NCBI GenBank assembly: GCA_947259795.1
Contig: CAMYNJ010000016.1
Coordinates: 1-49,657, forward strand
DNA length: 49,657 bases
Reading direction: 5' to 3'
DNA from: an uncultured Alphaproteobacteria bacterium
GTDB taxonomy: Bacteria > Pseudomonadota > Alphaproteobacteria > UBA8366 > JADFVY01
The position numbers and the translations under genes are program-made. Below the pieces are notes generated by a model. That model was not told where the DNA came from. It made no database searches and was given only the letters and a program-made list of their open reading frames with translations. Positions within the stretch are counted from its first letter, which is position 1. Each line of letters starts with the position of its first letter. Shown in pieces: positions 16,097-24,164 of this stretch.

Positions 16097-16525
16097 TTAT
16101 TGCTGGACCCAGGGCAGGCCTGCGACCTTCCAGCCGTTCGATTTTCCGCGATGCTTGGTGCCGTCCAGGTCGCCCTCGAACCCGTCGGATATGTTGTAGC
16201 AGGGGCCGAAACCGGCGCCGGTCAGCGCGATCGCTGCATCGCGCGACCGCACGCCCGACCGGCAGATCAGCAGTAGAGACTGGTCGCGGGCGACGCCCTC
16301 GGCCTCGAGATGGGCCACGAATTCGGGGTTTACGTCCATGTTGGGCCACTGGTTCCACTGCACGCAGACGACCGTGCGGTGCAGCCGCGATACATCGGGG
16401 AGTCCGACATATACCCATTCGGCGACCGTGCGCACGTCGATCAATATCGCGTCCGCGTCCTCCTCCATGAACTTCCAGCCTTCCAAGGCCGTAAGGTCGC
16501 CTTCATATCCTTTATTCAAAAGCAC
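16097..16525 (-). CDS. Single-domain rhodanese sulfurtransferase
   Basis: Rhodanese-fold protein. The catalytic loop is ICRSGVRSR with Cys88 (numbered from the GTG at 16525), and the N-terminal signature ILIDVRTVAEW precedes it. It transfers sulfane sulfur, for example from thiosulfate, to acceptors such as TusA, which fits the adjoining yeeE and tusA. The frame is open to an ATG at 16612, but the extra 29 residues do not resemble the family N-terminus; the GTG at 16525 or the TTG at 16519 gives the usual length of about 140 aa. The start is uncertain, the function is clear. Confidence 0.85.
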   Translation of the reverse strand: MLLNKGYEGDLTALEGWKFMEEDADAILIDVRTVAEWVYVGLPDVSRLHRTVVCVQWNQWPNMDVNPEFVAHLEAEGVARDQSLLLICRSGVRSRDAAIALTGAGFGPCYNISDGFEGDLDGTKHRGKSNGWKVAGLPWVQQ

Positions 16526-16612
16526 GGTTCCGTGCGCTCCCCTTGCCGGTTTGACGTAATACCATGATGCCGCCCCGCTGGCGACGGGTCCAGCCCGTTT
16601 CGCAAAAAACAA

Positions 16613-17105
16613 CGGTGGCGCATCGCCGCAGACGGGCGGTCCGGGTTAACCGGTTCTATGGACTCGTTACCGGTGCCGGGCCATGGCGACCGGATCGATT
16701 TCCATTATGGCCTTGCGCATTGGGCCTTCCAGTTCCTGACCAGGAGGCGGCGACGGATATTGCCGCCTTCGCCCGCGCGATCACAATGTGGCAATTGTCA
16801 CCGCGGCCCGGTCTGCATTTACGCTAATATCGCGCTGTGAAGGCTTGGATTCGCCCTTGGACGTAAATTTAAACAAATTGTGATAAATATAGTTAATCTC
16901 AATTATAGCATTGAAAATATTTATGGTTATGTGATTTTCGAGAGGCTTCGCCGAAGCGATTGAGGTAGCAGCCCCGATTTATGGCGAAAATGTGGCCGGA
17001 AAGTGGAATAATGGAATGACCGACCCGTTGTTTGAGGGAGTTTTGGATGCGATGGCCGGGTGTGGGAAATGCTGTCGCGAAAATGTGGGGCGCGGAGAAA
17101 AAAAA
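16613..17105. other. Intergenic region with a very AT-rich segment
   Basis: No gene is supported here. The open frames at 16564-16840 have no ribosome-binding site, domain or codon bias. From about 16860 to 16940 the base composition drops sharply in GC compared with the surroundings (runs such as AAATTTAAACAAATTGTGATAAAT), which suits a promoter with an upstream activating AT element for the L,D-transpeptidase gene. Confidence 0.5.
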
Positions 17106-18797
17106 GTGTCAGGAACAGGTGCCGGAAGGCTGGACGCCGGGCGAAGTAGACTCCTTGTGACCATAACGATTATGCCGGCTGTTATTTTATTGGCAGCCGC
17201 ATGTTCCGGTGGGTCCGGCGCTGTGGGGGAATCGGCGCTGGCGTTACAGGCAGCGCCGGTGCGCGGCGAAATGTTGTCCCCGCCTGCCGCCAGCCGGGGC
17301 GCGCTGGTCGCGCTTGAGGCGACGCTGGCCGACATGCTGGGCGATCCCGGCTCTGCCAGCTACAAGGGCAGCGCCGCGGCCTGGACGGTACCGGCGGATA
17401 TTTCGCCGGCGGTGATTTATCGAAATCGCGGATATCGTCCGCTGTGGGTAACGGACGAGGGACGCTTTACCCCGCAAGGCGCCTTGCTGATCGACCGTCT
17501 TGCCGACTCGCGGATGGATGCGCTGGATCCGGCCGCCTATCGCATCGACAGGATCCGTGCCGTGATGGCGCAAGGCGACGCGATCGGGACTTCCGCCGCC
17601 GAGTTGTTGTTGAGCGCCGCGCTGGTTCGCTATTCGGCCGACCTTTGGGGTCGCGAGGATTTGGATATCGGCGTGCTGCGCCGCGCCGCCTCGGCCGAGA
17701 ATTTCAACAGTTTCATCGACGGGCTGGCGCCCGCCGATCCCGCTTACAGAAGGCTGCGCGACGCCCTGGTGAAATACGAGGCGATCGTGATGGTCGGTGG
17801 ATGGGAAACCATCCGGGAGGGCGAGACGCTGCGTTCTGGCGCATCGGACAGCCGCGTTCTCGCCCTTCGCCGACGCCTGGCCTTTTCCGGCGATCTGCCG
17901 GAGGGCGCGGATACCGAATCGACCGATTTCGACGGCGAACTTGAAGGGGCCGTAAAACGCTTCCAGGCGCGCCACGGACTGACCGTGGACGGGGCAGTCG
18001 GCGCCAGGACCCTGGGAGTCCTGAATGTGCCTGCGGAAGTCCGGGCCGCACAGCTTGCCGAAAATCTGCGCCTGCAGCGCAAACCCGAATCCCGTTTCGG
18101 CGATCGCGCCATTGTGGTCAACGTCGCCGCCTACGAACTGGTGATGTACGATGGCGGCAAGGAAGTGCTGCGCAGCCGAACGATTGTCGGTCAGCCGGAC
18201 TGGCAAACACCGCGGCTGGCGAGCGAGCTCAAATGGCTGGAGATCAATCCGACATGGTCGGTGCCGCGCAACATCGCGATCAAGGAAATCATGCCGAAAT
18301 TGCGCCGCGACGGAACCGAATATCTCGACGAACGCGGCTTTCGGCTGTTCGATGCCCAGTCGCGCGAACTGGATAAGGAAACGGTGGATCTGACCTCCAT
18401 CGAAGGCGACAGCCTGCCCTTTATCCTGCGGCAGGATCCGGGGCCCCGCAATCCGCTGGGCAATGTCAAGTTCATGTTCCCGAACGACGAGGCCATCTAC
18501 TTGCATGACACCCCGTCGCGACGCTCGTTCGGCCGGACCAACCGCGCGCTCAGCCATGGCTGCGTTCGCGTCGAGGCTGCCGCGAAGCTGGCGATGTTCC
18601 TGTTGAAGGAAGAAGGCTGGACGCAGGCCGATTACGACAAGGTCCTGAATTCGGGCAGGACCTATCGCGTCCCGCTGCACAATCCGATGCCGGTCCATAT
18701 CGTCACGCGGACCGCCTGGGTGGATGCGGATAACAGCGTACAGTTCAGAAACGATCCCTATATACAAGGCAAGAGCTTGCAAGTTGCCTTAAATTAA
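17106..18797 (+). CDS. L,D-transpeptidase (YcbB/LdtD-like) lipoprotein
   Basis: Peptidoglycan L,D-transpeptidase, 563 aa, forming 3-3 cross-links or attaching proteins in the periplasm. The catalytic YkuD signature is complete: HDTPSRRSFG followed by SHGCVR, the Cys being the nucleophile. A peptidoglycan-binding domain precedes it (VKRFQARHGLTVDGAVGARTL), and an N-terminal scaffold region follows the signal sequence. GTG 17106 with GGAG 8 bases upstream gives a short basic N-region, a hydrophobic stretch and the lipobox LAAAC, so the protein should be lipid-anchored. The frame extends to an ATG at 16992, but that would bury the signal sequence. A DUF882 peptidase follows, a common pairing in alphaproteobacteria. 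Confidence 0.87.
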   Translation: MSGTGAGRLDAGRSRLLVTITIMPAVILLAAACSGGSGAVGESALALQAAPVRGEMLSPPAASRGALVALEATLADMLGDPGSASYKGSAAAWTVPADISPAVIYRNRGYRPLWVTDEGRFTPQGALLIDRLADSRMDALDPAAYRIDRIRAVMAQGDAIGTSAAELLLSAALVRYSADLWGREDLDIGVLRRAASAENFNSFIDGLAPADPAYRRLRDALVKYEAIVMVGGWETIREGETLRSGASDSRVLALRRRLAFSGDLPEGADTESTDFDGELEGAVKRFQARHGLTVDGAVGARTLGVLNVPAEVRAAQLAENLRLQRKPESRFGDRAIVVNVAAYELVMYDGGKEVLRSRTIVGQPDWQTPRLASELKWLEINPTWSVPRNIAIKEIMPKLRRDGTEYLDERGFRLFDAQSRELDKETVDLTSIEGDSLPFILRQDPGPRNPLGNVKFMFPNDEAIYLHDTPSRRSFGRTNRALSHGCVRVEAAAKLAMFLLKEEGWTQADYDKVLNSGRTYRVPLHNPMPVHIVTRTAWVDADNSVQFRNDPYIQGKSLQVALN

Positions 18798-18925
18798 GGG
18801 GAAAAGCCGCCAAGTAGTCTCCCGGCGGAAACCTTCTGTAAACCTTTATATTCGATATTATGCCCTGTTCAACCGACTGGGGAGACGGTTGACGTTCCGG
18901 AATTTATGGTTAACATCGGAGCGCG

Positions 18926-19501
18926 ATGGGCATGAAGGGTTGTTTCTCCACTAAACCGGCGGGCAAGGGAATCGGGCGGCGTTCGATTCTGCGTCTTGGC
19001 ATGGCCGGACTGGCCGGCGTCGCGGCGAATCCCGCGCTGGCGGCTCTCAATGGCGCTCGCGAGCGCAAGATTTCGCTGCACAATCTTCACACCGGCGAAA
19101 CCATTCGCACCACATTCTGGGCTGACGGCGTGTTCCAGGCCGATGCCCTGCGCGATATCGATTTCGTGCTGCGCGATTTCCGCACCGGCGAGGTTTCCGA
19201 GATCGACCTGCAATTGCTTGTCCTGCTGCACCGGGTTAAGCAGGCCGCCGGCTCGGACAAGCCCTTCGAGGTCATTTCGGGCTATCGTTCGCCGAAGACC
19301 AATGCCGCCCTGGCCAACAACAGCAGCGGCGTGGCTAAGCGCAGCCTGCATATGCAGGGCATGGCGATCGATGTCCGTTTGCCGGACGTGCGGCTGGCGC
19401 ATTTGCGCGACGCCGCGAAGTCGCTCAAGGTCGGCGGCGTCGGCTATTATCCCAAGAGCAATTTCATCCACGTCGATACCGGCCGCGTCCGTTACTGGTA
19501 G
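18926..19501 (+). CDS. mepK: DUF882/peptidase M15 family murein endopeptidase
   Basis: Secreted zinc peptidase of the M15/DUF882 (MepK/YcbK-like) family, 191 aa. It cleaves cross-links in peptidoglycan; E. coli MepK acts on 3-3 cross-links made by L,D-transpeptidases, which matches the upstream gene. Motifs include ISGYRSPKTN, the metal ligands in SLHMQGMAIDVRL (His and Asp) and FIHVDTG (His). The N-terminus has twin arginines (GRRSILRLGMAGLAG) and ends in ALA-A, so export, possibly by Tat, is likely. Two in-frame ATGs, 18926 and 18932, are both possible; GGAG at 18918 favours the second by spacing. Confidence 0.85.
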   Translation: MGMKGCFSTKPAGKGIGRRSILRLGMAGLAGVAANPALAALNGARERKISLHNLHTGETIRTTFWADGVFQADALRDIDFVLRDFRTGEVSEIDLQLLVLLHRVKQAAGSDKPFEVISGYRSPKTNAALANNSSGVAKRSLHMQGMAIDVRLPDVRLAHLRDAAKSLKVGGVGYYPKSNFIHVDTGRVRYW

Positions 19502-19574
19502 GGACCGATCCGGGATTACGGATCCTGTCCGCGGGGCGCTTGACGCGCCGCCGCATATGCTGCCACATGTTACA

Positions 19575-19799
19575 ATGGCAGAGTTGAAATCCACGATCAC
19601 CTGTCCCGAATGCGGACATGCGGCAACCGAAACCATGCCCACCGATTCCTGCCAGTTCTTTTACGAATGCGCGGGCTGCGGTAAGGTCTTGAAGCCGCTT
19701 GCCGGCGATTGCTGCGTCTTCTGTTCCTATGGGACGGTTCCCTGCCCGCCGATCCAGGAAGCCGGGGCAGGGGGCGCCGGTGCCGGATGCTGTGGCTGA
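19575..19799 (+). CDS. GDCCVxC-domain protein
   Basis: Very Cys-rich small protein, 74 aa. It has CPEC, CAGC, the diagnostic GDCCVFCSYGTVPC and a terminal CCG. The GDCCVxC family is known in bacteria, sometimes as a selenoprotein; here the positions are all Cys. Family members often occur near mercury or metal resistance genes, but none is adjacent here. The paired Cx2C motifs suggest binding of zinc or a soft metal. It overlaps the next gene by about 20 bases. Confidence 0.75.
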   Translation: MAELKSTITCPECGHAATETMPTDSCQFFYECAGCGKVLKPLAGDCCVFCSYGTVPCPPIQEAGAGGAGAGCCG

Positions 19800-20211
19800 A
19801 TTGCCGCACGAAGCCGGCGCCTATGTTCTCCTGATCCGCCTCGAACAGCGGCTGTCTCTCGACATGCCGGCTTTTCGCGGGAAAAGCCTCGTCCCCGGCC
19901 TGTATGCCTACTGCGGCAGCGCCTACGGCCCCGGCGGCATCCGCGCGCGGGTATCCCGCCATCTGCGCGCCGGCAAGCCGATGCGCTGGCATGTCGACCG
20001 GCTGACCGCCGCCGGCCGGATCGAAAAGGTGGGTCTGCGTATCGGCGGCCGGGAATGCGATCTGGCCGGCGAACTGCTGGCCGGCGGGGGATTGGCGCTG
20101 TTGCCGGGCTTCGGCAGTTCCGACTGCCGCACCTGCCCGGCCCATCTCCTGCGCCTGCCTGAAGGGAAGGAAATTCGCCCGGGCCTTTTCGACCTTGCCG
20201 TTTCGCAGTGA
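19780..20211 (+). CDS. DUF123 GIY-YIG-like protein
   Basis: Protein of about 143 aa related to the DUF123 branch of the GIY-YIG nuclease fold: the GLYAYCGSAYGPGGIRARVSRHL segment (quoted in part by position, about residues 39-61) gives the GIY-YIG-like core, and RWHVDRL and CRTCPAHLL follow. DNA cleavage has been suggested for the family, with no well-defined substrate. GTG 19780 or GTG 19792 are the candidate starts; both overlap the end of the GDCCVxC gene, which implies coupling. The open frame extends upstream to 19699 without support. Confidence 0.7.
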   Translation: MPDAVAELPHEAGAYVLLIRLEQRLSLDMPAFRGKSLVPGLYAYCGSAYGPGGIRARVSRHLRAGKPMRWHVDRLTAAGRIEKVGLRIGGRECDLAGELLAGGGLALLPGFGSSDCRTCPAHLLRLPEGKEIRPGLFDLAVSQ

Positions 20212-20274
20212 TGGGCAGTACGCTCAGCCCGCCCGCAGGTCGGCGCGTGCGCCAGCATCCTTGACCGGACGTCC

Positions 20275-20925
20275 ATGCCAATGAAACTGATCGTCATCCC
20301 CGTCACCCCCTTTCAGCAGAACTGCTCGATCCTCTGGTGCGAGGAAACCATGAAGGGCGCCGTCATCGACCCCGGCGGTGAGGTCGACCGCATCCTCCAG
20401 GAGGTCGAGGCGCGGCATATCGAGATCGAGCGCATCCTGGTGACCCACGGCCACGCCGACCATTGCGGCGCCGTGGCGGATTTGCAGGAACGGCTGGGCG
20501 TCCCCGTCGAGGGGCCGCATGAGGACGACCGCTTCTGGATCGAGCAACTGCCGGACCAGGCCGCGCGCTTCGGGCTGGAACATTGCCGGTCCTTCGAACC
20601 CGACCGCTGGCTGGCGGAAGGCGACCAGGTCACCGTCGGCAATATTACCTTGCAGGTCATCCATTGCCCGGGCCATACGCCGGGCCATGTGGTGTTCTTC
20701 GCCGCGGCAGAGAAGGTGGCGGTGGTCGGCGACGTGCTGTTCGCGGGCTCCATCGGCCGCACCGACTTCCCGCGCGGCAATCATGAAGATCTCATCGCCT
20801 CGATCCGCAACAAGCTGTTCCCGCTGGGCGACGAGGTCGCCTTCCTGCCCGGCCACGGCCCGGCCTCCAGCTTCGGCCGCGAACGTGAAGGGAATCCTTT
20901 CGTGGGGGATGCAGCGGTCCAGTGA
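20275..20925 (+). CDS. MBL-fold hydrolase, glyoxalase II-like (YcbL type)
   Basis: Metallo-beta-lactamase-fold hydrolase, 216 aa, cytoplasmic. The binuclear metal site is clear: THGHADHCGA (HxHxDH), HCPGHTPGH, GDVLFAGSIGRTD and the final PGHGP. Length and motifs fit the YcbL-type short glyoxalase II family that hydrolyses thioesters such as S-lactoylglutathione. It is not a persulfide dioxygenase by length, though that related fold would fit the sulfur context. ATG 20275 is followed two codons later by another ATG (20281). Confidence 0.85.
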   Translation: MPMKLIVIPVTPFQQNCSILWCEETMKGAVIDPGGEVDRILQEVEARHIEIERILVTHGHADHCGAVADLQERLGVPVEGPHEDDRFWIEQLPDQAARFGLEHCRSFEPDRWLAEGDQVTVGNITLQVIHCPGHTPGHVVFFAAAEKVAVVGDVLFAGSIGRTDFPRGNHEDLIASIRNKLFPLGDEVAFLPGHGPASSFGREREGNPFVGDAAVQ

Positions 20926-21125
20926 TGACCTTCGACGCCGCTCTGTGCGGCCGCCCGCATGTCTTCAATACCATGCGCCGAAATAGCGCGCCAGGCATTG
21001 CCAGGCCAGGCTCACCGACCTGAATCGGCGATTTCTCGCCTAGATCGATATGAAACTGGTTGCCGTCTATCAATTTATGGTAAAAGAGCAGTTAACGGTC
21101 TCGACCCATTGTGGATGCTCACTGA

Positions 21126-21830
21126 ATGAATCAATCGCTGGCCAACATCGCGTTGCTGGAAGGCATGCCCGCCGTCGAACTCGAGGCGCTGGCCAAACGG
21201 TGCCGCTGGCGGTCCTTCGGCGAAAACGAGCAGGTACTGGCGCATCTCGATGCCGGGACCGACATTTTGTTTCTGACCCAGGGCCGCCTGCGGGTGTCGC
21301 TCTATTCCGCCTCGGGCAAGGAGGTGTCGTTCGAAGACATCCCGGCCGGCCAGCATTTCGGCGAGATGGCGGCGATCGACCGGAAGGGACGGTCGGCCAG
21401 TGTCTTCGCGTTGGACCCCAGCACCGTCGCCTTTCTTTCCAGCAACGACTTCCTGGACATGGCAAGCCGGCATTTTGTTGTCGCGCAACGGGTCATGACG
21501 GCGCTTTGCCGGTTGGTGCGGCGGCTCGACGAACGGGTTTTCGAATTCAGTACATTGACCGTCAGCAACCGCATTCATGCCGAGTTGCTGCGTCTGGCCG
21601 GTGGCGAAGAGGCGGATGGCCGGACTGCGACGGTCGCGCCGGCGCCCCGCCACGCCGATATCGCCAGCCGGGTCAGCACCCACCGCGAGGCCGTAACACG
21701 CGAGATGAACGTTCTGGCGCGGGCCGGAATTATCCGCCAGGAACGTGACGCGCTTCACATCCTCGACCTGCCCAGGCTGGTGGAGATGGTGCATGAGGTT
21801 CTGGGGCTGGAGCCCAGGGAAATCGCCTGA
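21126..21830 (+). CDS. Crp/Fnr-family transcription regulator
   Basis: One-component regulator, 234 aa, with an N-terminal cyclic-nucleotide-binding-like domain (AGQHFGEMAAIDRKGRSASV) and a C-terminal winged helix (ASRVSTHREAVTREMNVL as recognition region). The FGEM...RSA pattern resembles the cAMP-binding cassette. There are no N-terminal cysteines, so it is not an FNR-type oxygen sensor. It is monocistronic, and a structured region ending in a terminator follows. It might control nearby genes, but no matching operator was identified. Confidence 0.85.
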   Translation: MNQSLANIALLEGMPAVELEALAKRCRWRSFGENEQVLAHLDAGTDILFLTQGRLRVSLYSASGKEVSFEDIPAGQHFGEMAAIDRKGRSASVFALDPSTVAFLSSNDFLDMASRHFVVAQRVMTALCRLVRRLDERVFEFSTLTVSNRIHAELLRLAGGEEADGRTATVAPAPRHADIASRVSTHREAVTREMNVLARAGIIRQERDALHILDLPRLVEMVHEVLGLEPREIA

Positions 21831-21959
21831 CTCCGCTTTTCCCGCGAACGAGAATTACCCAATTCGGGGAATAACTGCAAAAAATAGAATTTATTTCGGG
21901 TTATGTGGCAAATGCCACAGCCGGGCATGCCGATTCCCGCCATCATCGCTGCGAGTGAG

Positions 21960-22236
21960 ACGCGATGGAATGGGTGGGCGAGGAACGGATCAGGATCGTA
22001 TGCGCCTCTATGTCAGGAAGGCCCATGATTCTCTCCCATCCATCCGCAAAGGGTCGTCGGTGGTCGGCTGGGAGGGGAATCAGCTAAGTCGACCGGCCAA
22101 CGACCGGCAGGGGCAAAGGCCGTTTCAAGGGATTGGATACGTCCAAGCGAATTCGGTCCCGCCAGCCCCCGGTTGAGGCCCTGCCGGATCTCGTTACCAA
22201 ACCCGGGCGGTGGTGAACCCGCCCGGGTATTTTTTT
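21960..22236 (+). ncRNA. Candidate structured RNA ending in a terminator
   Basis: A non-coding stretch that folds extensively by eye. Hairpin 1 pairs 21962-21974 with 22035-22047 (12 bp with two single-base bulges). Hairpin 2 pairs about 22052-22066 with 22091-22105 and encloses GCTG/CAGC. Hairpin 3 pairs 22104-22112 and 22114 with 22178-22187 (10 bp, one bulge) and encloses TTGG/CCAA. A perfect terminator follows at once. No motif of RNase P RNA, tmRNA, SRP RNA or a riboswitch that I know was recognised, and no convincing protein frame is present. It could be an independent small RNA or a long 3' UTR of the Crp/Fnr gene. Confidence 0.5.
22201..22236 (+). terminator. Strong Rho-independent terminator
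   Basis: Perfect 10-bp stem ACCCGGGCGG / CCGCCCGGGT (22201-22210 and 22219-22228) with an 8-base loop, then A and seven T. It ends the transcript of the Crp/Fnr gene or of the RNA candidate before it. Confidence 0.9.
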
Positions 22237-22267
22237 GTTTGTCGAACCTGCGCCACGAGCCTTGACA

Positions 22268-23506
22268 TCAGATGGCCTTGTCCAGGGCCTCGATGAGGCG
22301 GTCGACATCGCGCGCCGCATTGTAGTGGACCAGTGAAACCCGGACGACGCCGTTTTGCGGCCGCGCCCCGACGGCGTCGATGCATCGCGCGGCATAGAAA
22401 TCGTCAGCGTAGATGCCGATTCTGGCGGCTCTCAGCTTTTCGGGAATCTCCCTCGAATCGCGGCCATCGACGAGAAAGGAGAACACGCTGACGCGTTCCC
22501 GACGCCCCGCCGCGCCGTGCCCGATGATCCGGATCGAGGGTTTCGACGCCAGGTAATCCTCTATGCGGCCGGCCATCGCCGTCTCGTGGGCGGCGATCAG
22601 CCCGAAGAGATTTGCCAGCCGCTCGGGCCGGGCGAGATTGGCGCCGGGGAAGTGATGGTCGTGCAGCGCGTCGAAATATCCGGCGATGCCGGCGGCGGCG
22701 GCGGTCAGCTCGTGGTTGGGGCCGCCGGGGCACAGGCTGCGCTGGAAGTCGCCCGCGCCGACGAAATAGTGGTTCTGGTTGGTGGTCTTCGACAGCAGCT
22801 CTCGCTTGCCGTAGAGCACGCCCAGATGCGGCCCGAAAATCTTGTAGGGGCTGTAGAGATAGAAATCGACGTCCAGGTCCTTCACGTCGACCCGCCGGTG
22901 CGGCGCATAGGCGACCCCGTCGACGCAGGCCAGCGCGCCGGCCTGGTGGATCCGCTTCACGATCGCCTTCACGTCATGGATCAGCCCGACGATGTTCGAG
23001 CAGTGGGTGAAACAGACCAGCTTGGTCCTGTCGTTCAGCAGCGGCTCCAGATCCTCCAGTTCCAGATCGTCGGTCTCGCGGTTCATCTTCCATTCGCGAA
23101 CGACGGCGCCGGTAGTCTCCAGCCGCCGCCAGGCGCCGTTGTTGGCCTCATGGTCCTGGTTGGTGACGATGATTTCATCGCCTGGCGCCAGCAGCGGGGC
23201 CAGCGCGTGCGACAGGACATAGACGTTGCTCGTGGTTGACGGCCCGACGACGATCTCGCCCGGATCGGCGTTGATCATCGCGGCCAGCGCGGCGCGGCCT
23301 TCGTCGATCATTGCCTGCGCATCGTCGGAGGCCGGATATCCCTCGCCGGGCTGGACCTGGCAGTGGCTCGCATAGCGGGTCAGGCGGTCGATAACCTGGC
23401 GCGGGACCAGCGTGCCGCCGGCGTTTTCCATGAAGACCCAGTCCCCGGAAAGCTCCGGGAAATGGCTGCGGCAAAACTCGGCGTCCAGCCTTGTATCGTT
23501 GGTCAA
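22268..23506 (-). CDS. Class V aminotransferase, cysteine-desulfurase-like
   Basis: PLP enzyme of fold type I, 412 aa, close to the cysteine desulfurase-like branch of aminotransferase class V. The PLP lysine is Lys222 in YSPYKIFGPHLG, with CVDGVAYAPH before it providing the cofactor-binding Asp and His. The segment that holds the active Cys in SufS-type desulfurases reads YAARCIDAVG here; one Cys is present but the usual RxGxHC context is not, so desulfurase activity is doubtful. The start is TTG 23506, six bases after a strong GGAGGAG. It is monocistronic, so a link to the sulfur locus is only by neighbourhood. Confidence 0.8.
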   Translation of the reverse strand: MTNDTRLDAEFCRSHFPELSGDWVFMENAGGTLVPRQVIDRLTRYASHCQVQPGEGYPASDDAQAMIDEGRAALAAMINADPGEIVVGPSTTSNVYVLSHALAPLLAPGDEIIVTNQDHEANNGAWRRLETTGAVVREWKMNRETDDLELEDLEPLLNDRTKLVCFTHCSNIVGLIHDVKAIVKRIHQAGALACVDGVAYAPHRRVDVKDLDVDFYLYSPYKIFGPHLGVLYGKRELLSKTTNQNHYFVGAGDFQRSLCPGGPNHELTAAAAGIAGYFDALHDHHFPGANLARPERLANLFGLIAAHETAMAGRIEDYLASKPSIRIIGHGAAGRRERVSVFSFLVDGRDSREIPEKLRAARIGIYADDFYAARCIDAVGARPQNGVVRVSLVHYNAARDVDRLIEALDKAI

Positions 23507-23669
23507 TTCACTCCTCCGTCGATATCCCGGCGCGGATTGCCTCGCCGGCGCGCCACCAACTATCTATGCCATTCGTTCGGCCGACGGCAATCCCCATCCC
23601 GCGCCGGCGCGGGTTGCCCCCACGCGACTGTCACTGGCCCGGCCGGCGCCGGATAGGCTATACTGGACC

Positions 23670-24080
23670 ATGTCCTCGCAAATGGGCGAACATCCGATTC
23701 CCCTTACCATCGAGACGGTCCGCATCTTTGCGGATTTTTCGATCCGGCGCGGCTGCGGTTTCGCTCTACTGGGCGTGAGCTGCGTGATGTTCGCCTTCTC
23801 ATTCGATTTGCGCCAGGCCTTCCATGTCGGCGCGATCCTCGTCGGCTTGCTCGCGATCGTGCTCTGGTTCAAGGGCCTGCGTGCGCGACGCAAGCCCTAT
23901 TACCGGACCGAGCTGTGGATTATCCTTCCCGAACGGCCGCGCATGGGCAAGGCCGAACTGCAGCGCCTGATCGGCGGCGTTCTGGCCGAACGCTTCCTGT
24001 GGCACGCCTGGGCGGCGGCCGCGGTCGCCGGCGGTCTCGCCGTCCTCGCCCTTTTCATCTGGCTGAACCGGCTATTGTAG
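23670..24080 (+). CDS. Small membrane protein of unknown function
   Basis: Protein of 136 aa with two N-terminal hydrophobic segments (FALLGVSCVMFAFSF and HVGAILVGLLAIVLWF) and one at the C-terminus (AAAAVAGGLAVLALFIWL), with a basic loop between them. No family is recognised. ATG 23670 is chosen because the longer frame back to 23412 lies antisense to the aminotransferase 5' end. It is followed by an 84-base gap and the aspartoacylase-like gene. Confidence 0.6.
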   Translation: MSSQMGEHPIPLTIETVRIFADFSIRRGCGFALLGVSCVMFAFSFDLRQAFHVGAILVGLLAIVLWFKGLRARRKPYYRTELWIILPERPRMGKAELQRLIGGVLAERFLWHAWAAAAVAGGLAVLALFIWLNRLL

Positions 24081-24164
24081 CGCCGGGTCATCGCCGATAT
24101 TGCCGAGGGCGCGATCGCGCCCTATTTTCCAGCCCATCGAATAAACATTGCCGAGATTCACGCC

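Noticed and set aside
21745-22176. Possible 143-aa gene after the Crp/Fnr regulator
   Set aside because: It starts inside the regulator, has random-looking composition and coincides with the hairpins of the RNA candidate.
22268-23506. Calling the class V enzyme a cysteine desulfurase feeding the sHdr locus
   Set aside because: The active-site Cys context of SufS or IscS is missing and the gene is on its own transcript 6 kb from the sulfur genes.
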